From NCBI GenBank assembly GCA_021234155.1, contig JAJEKV010000001.1, forward strand, positions 23,175,189 to 23,239,188: a stretch of DNA of 64,000 bases, written 5' to 3'. Numbering within the stretch: the stretch's first letter is position 1; every line of letters starts with the position of its first letter. Positions 12,916-24,183 of the stretch are shown in pieces. The translations under genes were made by a program, and so were the position numbers. The notes beneath the pieces are model-generated. The model saw nothing but the letters and a program-made list of their open reading frames with translations, ran no database searches and was not told the DNA's origin. Source of the DNA: Isoetes taiwanensis (Eukaryota; Streptophyta; Lycopodiopsida; Isoetales; Isoetaceae).

Positions 12916-14398
12916 CTTGTTGAATGAATTATCTCAAGTGGTGTGTCCCTTTGCAGCAAGCTCCACTTATAATCCTGAAAGATACATAATAACTCTTCAA
13001 ACTATGGAAACAGAATTAAGTTGCGTAAGTTTACCTGGGATCATCAAGCTCATTACCCATATCAGCACTTTCCATGCAATCAGCGGGCAAGAAATTCAAA
13101 AATCAACCATGGTTCATAATTTCTGGAATGGCGAATCATTACGAACAAAGAGCAGAGGTTTGGCTTACATGAAAGACCATCAGCCATTTCGGCCTTATAA
13201 GGACTTATCATTTTTAGATGAGCAGGCTTCTATCTGGTAGGAAATCTGTGAATAACGTCGTGCGATGTCAGCCTCTAGAAACTCAAAGCTCGATCTTCAT
13301 GCAGTATTCTAAACTTCTGCTCAACCATGATCAAACCTTCATTCCAGACTCTGATTTCTACTTCAATAACGGATTTACAGAGCAAAGGCGAAAGAAAAAT
13401 AGGTGTGCCATCCAGAACATGGATGATCAAATCGGAACTGACAGAGAAGAGCAAAAACCTGAGTGCATAAGCCGAAGAGAGGTCAAAAAACCCTAACCCA
13501 TAAGCTAAAAAAATCTTTTGAGAATGTGGCGTCATCTCCACCGTTGCTTGAAATTATTCAAATCCAGACCGTCGAATTTAGGGCTCGATGCACAACGGAC
13601 ACACCCTATAACTTTATAATATAGGATATCCATGCAGTTAGAATAAGCAGATAATTCAAACAGCCGGGCAAAAAGTTGCTCTCGTACATCATAAGGATAG
13701 CAACAATAATCCAACAATAATCCAACAATAAAGAAATCAAGAGATATACCCTTGCTAGATTTAGACTCCACAGAGATGTATTTGGCTCCGCTTCCAGCAT
13801 ATCCTTAAATGTGTTACAGCAAACGTGGCCAAAATATTTTGCAAAAAAGGTGATGTAGTCCCATTGTTCTAAAATATGATTCTTGTCTACATGTAGCAGC
13901 ATTTCATTGTCATCTTGGATTCAATACATAACATACAGCATTTATATAACATACAGTGGAACCCAATTGCCGAGGTCTTTGACCCATATGAGAAGAAAGA
14001 ATGCAGGTGTAACAACTATCCATTTACTATCATTCTGTTTTAGCAACATCCTTGTACATGTGCACGCATAACAACGTACTAAGAAAGCAAATCTAGCAAC
14101 AGAAGAGAATTGAGTACCTGATATAAAGAGAACCTGATAAAATCCAAAGAGAAAACTGATTTCTCTGGCAGGAACAGGTTCAACAACTGGCAATAAGCTT
14201 TTTGAAGAGGTCCCAATGAATTTTGTAGGTCTTAATGAATTTTTGTCCAAAGCCTACAGACACAAAAAGTTGTTACTAATTTTCAATTCCCTTGTAGACA
14301 TAAAACAGAGAGAGATTAGCAATAACTAAGAAATTATTTAAAGAAAAAAAGATATTACTTGGGTTCCTTACTTGGAAATTTCTGAACGCCACTGCCAT
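12916..14398 (-). CDS. Unrecognised spliced gene (partial model)
   Basis: Phase-consistent exons can be read on the minus strand. Exon 1 runs from ATG at 14,398 to a GTAAGG donor at 14,372 (MAVAFRNFQ). Exon 2 is 14,118-14,253 (acceptor TGTAG, donor CAG|GTACTC). Exon 3 is 13,750-13,886 (donor AGG|GTATAT), and the 1-nt/2-nt phases join correctly to give an acidic, aromatic-rich peptide. Further candidate coding pieces lie at about 13,606-13,690 (REQLFARLFELSAY), ending at 13,035 (ADMGNELDDP), and at 12,916-12,974 (DYKWSLLQRD). The links between these are not settled and the 3' end is not found. I do not recognise the protein family. The gene lies head-to-tail downstream of the TSC10-like gene. 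Only its 5' part, to about 13,555, is included in the tandem duplication. Confidence 0.45.
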
Positions 14399-14915
14399 CT
14401 TCCCATTCTGTAAAGCCGAATTTGAAGAAGTGTGTGGTGCAGTGCCAGCGTCGCCTCTGCTGCGCTCTACTTCAACTGAACCATGCCTCTGCGCTGCTCT
14501 GCTCCACACCGACGCCCTGCTCTGATCCACGTCCACCTGTCCTCTGCTCTTTTACCTTTCAGCTTTAACAGGGCTTTTTTTTATGTTAAATCCCAATCGT
14601 TCAATTAAATCAATCAAATCCTCGCCCCTCCCCTCGATCTAGGGCTGGGTCCAACACTTACAATAAAACTTTATAATATAGGATAGGATACTGCCGTCCA
14701 TTTTGGGGTTGTATAGATTAATAATAGAGAAACAAATGTATGTTACATATGTTTACAAGTAGAAAATGCACAGCAATTTGGTAGTTCCCATACCAACCAC
14801 CAAATAAAGCCATCACCAAATAAGGCCACCCTTATAAACAGAATCAGGAGAGCCAAATGTGCGTATTGTTTTTGAATTAAAAGTATGAACCTAAGCCAGA
14901 CATAAGAGCATCACT

Positions 14916-16493
14916 TTACATATGTTTCTTCTGTCCTTTGTGCCATTTACTGATTGTGTTATACCAGCCTTTTGTAATACAAATGCCGACAATGCGCATC
15001 AAACCCATTAATGTCACCTCGAACACTGCATCCTTCAAGCTCGATTGTGGAGACATACCAACCGTTAGAACACCAAGCATAAACCCATCAAAGTTGCAAT
15101 AAACATTGAATTTCCCATTCCGTATGCCATCCAAAGCTTTCTTAGCAACATCTGGCGCCTTCATACAGCTCGATGAACCAGATATTATTTTGGTTAACTC
15201 TGGTTTGGTCTTATTCTCTGTAATGCAAATGTGTATCATGGCTATAGTCAGGATACTATGATGATATAAGCCCTGCAAACTTCTATAGGTGCACTCTAAA
15301 AAAAGACAACAGAAGCTGCTCGTTTGTCAAAGCTTTTTTAATCATACACATAGCATACTTTTATGTAACACTGATGAGCAATACTTAAAATCTGAAATTG
15401 CTTCAATTCTTTAAAACAAAGATTATAAAATGGTGCAGGTTAGCGCTACAAATGTTATTTTTGCTTGAAAATCCTAGTGTGATGCCTTTAGGTCCATATG
15501 CTATCTAGTGCTTCGTTCATTTCTCAGTCCAAGGCTTCATAAGCATCAATAAGTAATAAACTTTCAATAAATTAGAACCAAAAGGAAATAGGATCTAAAT
15601 TATGGATGAATACTGACCTTCAGCAAATCCAGGTGTTTCTGTATCTGGTGGATATATGAGTGAGACTTGTATCTTATATGAAAATACCTCCTGCTGCAGG
15701 CCTTCAGCAAAACCACGCAACCCATATTTCGTATAAGAATATTCAGGAAAACCATACACCCCAACCTGATATAATGAAAATCTTGTTAGGTCAATATGTT
15801 ATCATGCTTTGATATACTACAAACCAAAAACTTATGGGTTGAATTACAGCCAGATCTCTCTTAAAGACAAGTCAACAGATTAGCAACCTCACACGTCCTT
15901 TCAAAATAAAGTAAGTAACTGCAAATGAAGAACTCTACAGTAAACTACATGGGACAACATACCTGGCCAGCTTGGGAACAAAATATGGCAATGCAACCAG
16001 GACTTTTCTGCCTATTTGTCTTCATAGCAGGTAAGATAGCCCTGATGATTTTCGTGGTTCCTCTAGCGTTAGTAGCCAGCATACGATCAAAGCTCTCCTC
16101 TTCAGCTTCTTCAAAAGTTGAAGGAATTGAAAGCCCATGACTACAAATCAGAACATCCACTGGGCCAGCTTCCAAAACAGCGTTTTTTAAACTTACACTA
16201 TCTGACACATCTGCACTAAAGACACGTACATCTGCTTGATTTCCAGCGAAGGATAGGATAGCTTCCTTAGCTTTCTGAAGACGTTGTGGATCTCGAGCAA
16301 GGATGGAAACACGAGCGCCCTCCTTTGCTACAAGCTTAGAAAGCTCTAATCCAATGCCACTTGATCCGCCTGTGATCAAAACATGTTGGCCTCGAATTGG
16401 AACAGGGAAAGAAGGGACAAGGTTGAGCCAAAGAAACAGAAGAAGCAAGGCTATGGGGAAGAGACACACAATTGCTCCAGTGAAAATGTCCAT
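14916..16493 (-). CDS. TSC10: 3-dehydrosphinganine reductase (TSC10-like), intact
   Basis: It encodes the NADPH-dependent short-chain dehydrogenase that reduces 3-ketosphinganine to sphinganine, the second step of sphingoid-base synthesis, at the ER membrane. Three exons: 15,963-16,493 (177 codons, donor CAG|GTATGT), 15,618-15,765 (148 bp) and 14,916-15,217 (stop TAA). Phases join cleanly to give 326 residues, the usual length of plant TSC10 proteins. An N-terminal membrane segment (about residues 6-28) precedes the cofactor motif TGGSSGIG (41-48), Asn142, Ser173 and the YxxxK pair Tyr186/Lys190. A hydrophobic C-terminal stretch follows. The ATG at 16,493 was chosen; a GTG 12 bases upstream is in frame but not a plant start. 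One oddity is CSHG at 117-120, where an Asn is usual before the Gly. Copy 2 of this gene is broken. Confidence 0.92.
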
Positions 16494-16794
16494 GCCGTGA
16501 ACCACGAGTACCCAATGGTTTCCGCTTTTTTTCCTGTATTATTTACGTCTTGCTCTACCTAAGCTAAGCGGCAACAGGTGTGGTGGATGGCAGCGACAAG
16601 CTTTCTTCTCTACTTTTCTCCATGGTTCTTCATGTTCTTTCTTTCTTGTGCAGATCCGGCGGCGTGGCACGAATTTGACGGGATTGGAGGGCCGGCCGTG
16701 CTGGCTCTCCCAAAAAAAGTCAAAGCAGATATTTCGATTTATCTCCTTTCTGTAAAATCTCGCCGTCTGCTGCCTCCTCGCTTGCCCTGCATAT
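16494..16794 (-). promoter_or_regulatory. Upstream region of the TSC10-like gene
   Basis: About 300 bp upstream of the ATG, where the promoter and 5' UTR should be. It has T-rich tracts and no TATA box I would defend. Right of 16,795 a transposon-like terminus begins, so the native promoter may be short. Confidence 0.3.
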
Positions 16795-17475
16795 CATAGT
16801 TACTAAATACGGATACAGAATACGATACAGCATGAAAAAAAAAACGGAATACGAAATATGGATACAAAAACTATGGCAAAGTACTCAAAACGAACAGAAC
16901 TGTGCTTCTAAGAATGAACAACATATTTTGTACATGAGATTCCAAATATATTATAGATTAGGCTTTAAAACATACAGTAATGTTCAAATAAAACACAAGT
17001 TTAAGTTATATGAAAATATCATAGAACATAGTTTATAGAACACTTGTCGTCATGACAAGAGTACCTAAGATAAACAATGAGAAACAATGAGCATAGCATT
17101 CCCAAATCCGTATTTTAATTATACAAATGCTTTCTAGCATGTTCAGCGCAGCAGAGCAGAACCCTTTATAAATCTAATCCATAAATAATTGACACTAATG
17201 AATAAAATCAGAAGCATTTAAAAAAAAACCTCAGAAACTATCATCCTTCCAACATTTAGCAGCTCATGAAGTATTATGACCACAAATGTGTTCAATCTCA
17301 AAAAGCCTCAGCCCAAAAGGTCCAATGGAGGCAGAGATGACTTTATCTTCACAGTTAAGGAGGATCAGGGTAAACAAATAATGTGAAGAAAGATCTATAA
17401 TAATAGAAATAAAGTGCCCGGATCCAAGGAAATACTAGTTTCCAAAAGAAAAATTGCTGTGTGACACAAACACAT

Positions 17476-17558
17476 AAGCAGTCATTTGAAAGGTTAATAT
17501 TCAAGTAGCTATAAACACACAAGCAGTCATTTCAAAGGTTAATATTCAAGTAGCTATC
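17476..17558. repeat. 45-bp tandem pair
   Basis: AAGCAGTCATTT begins at 17,476 and again at 17,521, followed each time by the same GGTTAATATTCAAGTAGCTA run. The second unit is truncated. Confidence 0.85.
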
Positions 17559-17906
17559 TCTTCGTCAGTTGAAATATTAGACAAACATTCAAATACGGCC
17601 TTCTCTTTGTGGGAGAGCTCAGGGTTTAGCATGAAGCTGCTGCAAATCATGTCAGATAAATTGATTTGCTGCTGGTTCAACTCCATGTGGTATATTTGGA
17701 GTATAATGCTGGAGTTTTCCTTGGATTTGGGCATTCCTTTTTCTGGTGTATAATGCTGGAGTTTTCCTTGGATTTGGGCTTTTGCTAATGCATGAATTGT
17801 CATTTTTGCCAAGGGAAGACTGGGACCAAACATTCTGCACACGATCCAAAAGAAAAAACAGAATTGGCCTATAATTTGCAGCCAATATGTTTATAATCTG
17901 TGCCAT
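17546..17906 (-). other. Unassigned minus-strand coding-like segment
   Basis: Two overlapping minus-strand frames start near 17,906 and 17,842. The second reads 98 codons to a stop at 17,546 and ends with an acidic tail (STDEEIAT). Inside is a 46-47 bp near-perfect duplication (about 17,700-17,780, ATAATGCTGGAGTTTTCCTT twice) that changes frame between its copies. It could be a terminal exon caught in a transposon. I do not recognise it. Confidence 0.25.
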
Positions 17907-18805
17907 GGCAGCCTCGACCTGTACATCTTCTCTTCATATACATATTAAGATCATTAAAGGACTGAGCAATTCTTAACTTTGATCTGAAGCAAATTTGAGA
18001 TCTTCAAACTAGTGTGTGCAAACGTCTCTTAAAGCAAAGAGATGCATTGGATATTGCTCTTAAGTAGGACAAACCAGTAAGACAGACCAGTAAGTAAGAG
18101 ATGCATTGGAAATTGTAAATGCAGATGGAATGGAAGGATTTTTTACCTGCTTAAGAATACAATGAAAATTTGTGACTGTAAGAATCCATAGTAGTCTGAA
18201 TCTGAATCTGATACGTGCTTTGGGTTGGGCGACCTAGGCTCACAGCCTCAGGGCTCTGGTCGTGAATGCAAAACCCGTTCAGCCCTTGAAGATCCAAGTC
18301 TGCAGTAACTTAAACATGTGAGTGATGCAGTGCAAAAGATAATTGTTTCTGGTGGTTTGCAGTTGTATCAGACGCTCACCTGGCTGTGCTATATGTAGAA
18401 ACAGAGAAGAAGTGCTGCTTGCTATACGTAGAAACGAGAGCGTTTGCTCATTGCAATCGGACGCCGCAATCGCATTCCGGCCGGTCGCACTTCCATGGTT
18501 AGGCCTGTGATAGCAGGGGATGAACACGAACACGGTGTTAGGTTTGTTGATCAGGAAATTTAAGCCAAAAACGGCATAAAAAAAGGGCCTATACGGCGTA
18601 TTTGCAAAAAGAAAGGGCGTATTTGGCATCCGTTTTTGCCCCACACTATTGTCCATATTTTATACGGTTTTTTTTCTAAATCCGTATTTTCCGCCGTTTT
18701 TTGTAACTATGCTGCAGATTCAAGTTCCAGACGCCATCGCCGGCCTTCAAATTCCAGACGGTCATCGCTGCTGCAGAGCAGCCGGAATGCTCTCCATCAC
18801 GGTAA

Positions 18806-18958
18806 ATGTCGGACGCTGACATGTTATACCCAGCCTTAAATGGCAAAAAATCGGCTAAGTCCACAAAAATGCCGTGTAATTTTTTTTGGGCGTGGCTATA
18901 ACATGTCAAACACACGGATATACCACGGATATGCCCGTGGGTATAACATGTCAGCGTC
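18806..18958. repeat. Inverted repeat, about 26 bp arms
   Basis: TCGGACGCTGACATGTTATA near 18,808-18,833 is matched in reverse complement by TATAACATGTCAGCGTCCGA near 18,932-18,954. A related partial copy (CTATAACATGTCA) lies in the loop. This looks like the ends of a small MITE, or a hairpin. Confidence 0.7.
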
Positions 18959-19062
18959 CGATATTTAATGCTCTGCCCTAAACAGGGCTGGTGCTGACGT
19001 CGACAAAATAAACGTGTCAGGAAACCATTGTGTACACGTGGGTTACATTTGATAACGTTCCA

Positions 19063-19158
19063 TAAAGAAGGAACAAGGTTTAGGTTGATCCAAAGAAACA
19101 GAAGCAGGGCTATGGGGAAAGAGACACACAATTGTACTTTGAAAATCGGGCTGGTCAT
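19063..19158 (-). pseudogene. Echo of TSC10-like exon 1
   Basis: About 80 bp match the start of the TSC10-like coding exon (16,405-16,495) at high identity. The minus-strand translation includes FPIALLLFLWINLNLVPS against FPIALLLLFLWLNLVPS in the gene. Homology stops before the cofactor-binding motif, and no other exons follow. It covers only the membrane anchor and lies 2.6 kb upstream of the gene. Copy 2 lies at about 43,288-43,372. Confidence 0.8.
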
Positions 19159-20864
19159 ATAATCACTTTTCTTCAGATTCTGATGTCAAAATGGAGGTGG
19201 AGTCCTCCATTTGAAGTCGGAGGCCAGTTTTGAATGTTCCATTCCAACAGGGGGACTACCCAAAGCATCCAGTTTAATTTGTTGTTCATCCTCTCTTCCC
19301 CAGCTCTTCCCCCTCTCTTTTCCGTTCTTGCCTTGTCTCGTATGGCATCTTGTATGAAATTCATATACGGAGGTGGAGGTCAAAAAATTGCATGTGGCCA
19401 CCCCTATTATAATGTCCATGCCAAAGCTTTGAAGAGTTCCTCGCAAAATAGCAAGAGAAATAAGTATTAGGTTTTACACGCCTTGAGAGAATACAAAAAT
19501 ATTCCCAGTTCACCAATGGAAATTTCATACCCACCAATTTTTAGAGTTCGTTGGTGGTATTGGTGTTGGTTCGCAATAGGTTCACCACTATGCAGAACCC
19601 AAGTGGTCGAGTTTGAGCACGATATATTTGATCTCTTCAGGTGAAATTTTGTTTATGCCAGTTGGAGTAATCAAATTTATGATAAGGCTCAGATTCCACT
19701 TGAGACAGCTGTAGTTTTAAAGATTCATCAACATCCAACCACTCTTCAAATTGTTCTGATTCCATTAGCAAATCGGTAGCCGATTTGCTATAAAGGGGGA
19801 TTAAAAATCTTCTTGGGTCACTGTAGGAATGTTGAGAGCTGGCTGAATCTGAAGGAGGGCAGTTAACAACACCTTAAGTGTTAGGGAAGGTCACATGTCC
19901 TTTAATTGGGAGTTTTACAGTTAAGCAGCAGTGTTCACCAGCTTTTTAGTTCAAGGGAGTGTTTTGCCAACTGCTATCTCTCGCAAATAGAATCAAAGAT
20001 GCTCCTAGTTATGAGATGCCTACAAATGATTGAGTTAGAAGTAAATGCCTCTGGGCCTAAGATGCAGTTGTGATATTTGAGTTGTCAAGATATCCTACCC
20101 TATTCCTTTGATCCTTTTCTTTATTTTCATAATTGATGTGCAATCTCAAAGCTAGATTTCGAGTTGTTTGGTTCTTCATTTGATGACATTTTGGGTAGTT
20201 TGGTTTAAGCTCTTCCATCATTGTTCAGGCATTTTCATAGCATCTTCCATCAATTTACAGAAACACTCTTCTTTTATATTTAGATTTGGTACAGAACCAA
20301 CTCAAGAGTAGCAGCTCCTTAAAATCAGTGTTGCATTTTGCATTGCATTTTGGTTATAATTTATAAGGGAAATCAACCCCCAATCAACCCTAGATAACTT
20401 AACAGCTAGAGCAGAGAGCTCGAATCCATAGCTGTAGTGGCTATTTTGGGTCTTTGGACACCTCCAAAATTGTTAGTCAAATAAGCACCAGAAGATAAAA
20501 GCTCGAAAAAAGATGGGGCAAAAAAACCCATGTTTTGAGTTTAGGAATTGTAGGTCGATTTCAACGTACACTGAAAATGGCCGAAAAGAAGAGGTTGACC
20601 TAAGCCAGATCCAACCTACGTCAATCATTGTATTAGTTAGAGATCGATAGGGGTCCTCCTCCCTCGAATCACACGTACGAGTATCGTCGCACGTGGCTAC
20701 AGAGAGTCAAAACTTTTCACAAATTCGGGGATCATAACCATTCTGATGCGAGGAGAGTCATAATGTGACCTATTACTGCCGATCATTAGATACCAAAGCA
20801 AGCAAAACCAATAGTTTGATAGATAAAAGGGATGTGTACATATCCAAAAAAGTAACAAAACAAC
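19159..20864. other. No gene seen
   Basis: It starts with a C/T-rich stretch (about 19,240-19,350) that could be a former promoter or 5' UTR of the exon echo. The rest is ordinary AT-rich sequence with short open frames only. Confidence 0.4.
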
Positions 20865-21058
20865 TGTTGCTCCTGCCAAGCGACAATTAATATTTGAGTC
20901 CTATTTGAGTGTGTTGTCTTATGCATAGGCTGGTGGTTCTATTCAGTGGATCATGATTATCCTCTGAAATTTTATTCCCGCCTCTGCATTTGTATCTGGC
21001 TTTTAGCTTGGTGTTTCAATAAAGTTTGTCGTTCTTAAAAAAAAAAAAAAAAAAAAAA
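20865..21058 (+). mobile_element. 194-bp polyadenylated retroposon
   Basis: The insert is flanked by a direct repeat AGTAACAAAACAAC (20,851-20,864 and 21,059-21,072), a target-site duplication. It ends in about 24 A residues preceded by an AATAAA signal (21,018-21,023). It codes for nothing and reads as the 3' end of a retroposed RNA, most likely a severely 5'-truncated LINE. In copy 2 (about 45,091-45,297) the left duplication is degraded. Confidence 0.85.
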
Positions 21059-21289
21059 AGTAACAAAACAACAAAAGATAAATGTTAAATTCCAATCAAA
21101 AAAGAAAAACAAGATGCTACGCACAAGGGGTTGCCCTCCGGTGGCCCTGAGAGTGTGTTTGCAAATTCTTTGTTTTGTAGTTTCATATTGATTGAGGTAA
21201 GCAATTGGTTGTTGGTGGCTGTTTTTGGTTGCCCAAAGGGGTAAACCCTTGTTTGATGGTTGGTTGGGAATATTATCTGGACTTTTTTG

Positions 21290-22405
21290 AAGGACGAAAG
21301 CAAAAAAAGTTTATTAATCAGATAAAAAGTACAAAATTTACATGTCTCATCTAACTGTGTAAGCACAAAAAGATGCCACAGGAGCACGAGCCTGGAGTAC
21401 AATGTACTTACTCCGGAATAGGAGACTAACGAGAGAATCAATTCGAAGATACTGAATTCAGATGCATTCCATCATTTCTGATTCAAGGGAAGAACATTCG
21501 TAGGCTGTCAATATCTTTTTCTGGGCCACCGTAATAACACTACATGCAAATGAATTAATGCTCTGAAAGATGTGGTGTCTGCGACGCTCCCATATCGACC
21601 ATAGGAGCCAACTAGAACCAAGATGGAATGCCTTTTGTTTAGCTGGAGGCCATGCGTTGGGATAGGACGCCAAGAGGATGCATCGGCAGTCCAATGTACT
21701 GTTAAACAGACCTTGTAGCCATGCTGGTTGAACCTCAAGACAATCAAAGAGACAATGCTCAAGAGTCACAACATCTGAAAGACAGAGTGGGTATATTGCA
21801 GATATGCAAGGATCATAGCGATGTCAGAAGGCATTAACCCGCAGGCACCTATGGATAACCTGCCACCACAGTACAGAGACTTTAGGGTGGAGCAACCTAT
21901 CCCAAAGCCATCGCCATGTACGACAGAAAGTGGGCTGTGGAACCTGTAGGTGCCACCCATCTGACAACTGGAGGGTCTGTGGTGCTGAAAGAAGGCGATA
22001 TACTGATCTGACAAAGTGCTTGCTTTTGTGAATATTTTCATGACAATCCCATGGCACCCTTTCAGCAATACCAACTTGCACTATAAGAGGCAAATTTTCT
22101 GCGACCTTCTCCCATAGACATACATCCCAACGAGAGAGCAGGAACTTTGCCTGAAATTCAGGCCAAGATAGTAGGCGACTCGCTTCATACCATGTTTGAA
22201 TAGAGACAACACCTGCAAGAACCCATCGTCTCTGTGTGAGAGGAAGAACTGATGCTGCCAATGGAGGTGCTGAGAGGTTTGGAGGCAATGGTGCCCACCA
22301 CCATGGAGTCTCCAATAGGGTGTGGATAGAGGGGCATGGCCAGAAAAGATGTCTGACCACATTGAAGAATATTCTTTAGATTCTTGTGTCGTTTAGGACA
22401 CACAA
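21290..22405 (-). mobile_element. LINE 3' fragment with zf-RVT domain
   Basis: The minus-strand frame at 21,824-22,360 (178 codons) and, after a frameshift near 21,820, the frame at 21,458-21,769 together resemble the C-terminal region of a plant non-LTR retrotransposon ORF2. They show the zinc-binding reverse-transcriptase-associated module: W-rich lead, HPKVSVLWWQVIHRCLR, then TLEHCLFDC. A 3' UTR follows with an AATAAA-type signal and a T-rich end near 21,296. Endonuclease and polymerase parts are absent, so this is a 5'-truncated dead copy. Copy 2 is at about 45,535-46,665 with extra breaks. Confidence 0.8.
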
Positions 22406-23442
22406 CATTTTTGAACTATTATTTTTCTTTTTCTTTTTAGTTTTTTCCTTTAAAGCACTCTTTGCTTCTAAGATATATAGTTATTTCCTAAATTTTCTAA
22501 ATGTTCATCAAATGTTAACCATCTTCAGACATTTAGAATTCAGACAGGTGAAACAAGGGAACGGTGACATCTTCACCGATTAAGATGATTTTGCCAACAT
22601 AAAGTAAGCAACGCAACAAAGAAATTGCAACTGCACTCCCTAAAATAAGGCAAAATCCAACTGATCTTGACTCACATTTGCATTTGCAGAAGATAGCAGG
22701 GCCATTCAAATCATGAGCACATCTTTCTCCAGCATTCATCAACTGTGCTACTATGATTTTGTTCAGTTCTCTCGTCTGTTATGAATCAAGATAACAAGCA
22801 TCACAACAGTGTTGTACATATAAACCTGAAGCTTTTGCAGCTTTTACATCATACCAATTGGGATCATGTAGTAGGGCCCTATATCAGAGGCATTGAAGGT
22901 ACAATCTCACGTTTTAGAACTAAATTTGTATTGCATTCATTGTCTTTGTCAAAAAGATCAAATGGTCAAAAAGAGAGACTCGGAAGATGTTGCTTTTAGA
23001 ATCTCATTGCCATTTAACACTCTTATAGTAGATGCTATACTGCTATACATGTATATATATAGCTTGGCTTAAAAGATATAAAGGTAAAAATTTTATAGAA
23101 AGATTTCAACTCAATATAACGAGTAGTAATACTTATACAGGGAGCAAAAAGACTTGTTTCTTTTCTGGATGTAAACTTCTCTTGAAAATTTTGGCAGAGC
23201 AAAAAGACGTGTTCTTCTAGAAAAATGCGAGACTTAACTAAACTAGAAGCTTGAAACTGAAGTTGTTTGAAATTCAATGCCAAGGACGATAATAATTATA
23301 GTGATGTTGTCATGGTATTTTCTTTTCCTCCCAATTGTTATGTTTCTTAATTGATCGAAGGTCATGTCTGTAAAGAGAAGACATGATGAAGATATTAGCT
23401 AGAATGATCACACAACAAAAGAGAAAAGAAGTATTTTGTTAC
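22406..23442. other. Downstream of the PP2C exons, no clear gene
   Basis: It may hold further decayed 3' exons of the PP2C. A minus-strand peptide near 22,560-22,600 reads GEDVTVPLF, which recalls the DDVTVIV strand near the PP2C C-terminus. The link is weak and no splice sites could be settled. Confidence 0.3.
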
Positions 23443-23912
23443 ATGCATTCGTTGCAGCCCTTTCAAGTAACAGTTCTAGCATATACTTTGCCGGATCACT
23501 AGATGGATTCTCACATATAAATGACTGCACGAAAAGCACCATCTCTTTGTTGCTAAAAACAAATAGTCCATCACTTCCAACCACAACGAATTGGTCATCA
23601 AGACCAACTTCATGCAGTTTCATGGAAGGCTCTGTACTAATATAAGGAGGACTACAAAAGTCCCTAGCTCTATGTATACCCATTAATGAATTGTTTATGT
23701 TTTCCTGCATCCAAAAAGTTACATTAAGTCAAATGCCTATGGTATCAAATCAAGGACACATGAACAAAATTTAAAATTGAGCAGTATAGTCTAGTTAGAT
23801 TCTGCAGATGTTCGCCACTAGTAAAAAGCATGCAAAGATATTCAAAATTTGCCTTACCCTTTTTAGAAAACTAGCACCCATATGAACGAGGGTTTGCACC
23901 CTCAGGGGCAAC
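23443..23912 (-). pseudogene. PP2C (clade C, POLTERGEIST-like) two-exon fragment
   Basis: Two minus-strand exons in matching phase: 23,858-23,912 (55 bp, acceptor and GTAAGG donor) and 23,443-23,704 (262 bp). Together they match the C-terminal part of plant PP2C-type Ser/Thr phosphatases of the POL/PLL group. Landmarks are MGASFLKR, then SPPYISTEPSMKLHEV, then the metal-site strand VVVGSDGLF and FSNKEMVLFVQSF. The N-terminal half of the catalytic domain is missing: an LTR of element B begins 270 bp upstream where earlier exons should be. One residue is lost after DGLF. It is a truncated relic or captured fragment. Copy 2 (47,725-48,212) has lost its acceptor. Confidence 0.75.
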
Positions 23913-24183
23913 CTGAAAATTAGAGAAAATATGAAGCATCGATACATCTCAAAGCATTTTATATACATCTAGAAGCAAATAGGCTAGTGCAAATTGCCTT
24001 GGATAGGTAATCTTCCACCCAAACCAGAGAAATCTAAGCTCAATATCACAAAAAGATGCAGAAATGAATGCCCTTTCTTTGATTTTTGTAGTTCAGAAAG
24101 AAAACTAAGAATTGGAACTTATCATGCATAGTTACGATGGCAATAGATAGTCAAAATCTTCAGCAAACCTATTTTTCTTAAGC

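Larger units (their letters stand above)
16795..18715. mobile_element. Candidate non-autonomous DNA transposon
   Basis: The left end (CATAGTTACTAAATACGG, then imperfect AATACG/ATATGGA runs) and the right end (about 18,590-18,715, the same motifs reversed, ending AACTATG) form imperfect inverted repeats about 1.9 kb apart. Between them lie AT-rich sequence, a 45-bp tandem pair and a minus-strand coding-like segment at 17,546-17,906. No transposase is visible. I could not fix a target-site duplication, so this remains a candidate. Copy 2 spans about 41,010-42,945. Confidence 0.4.
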
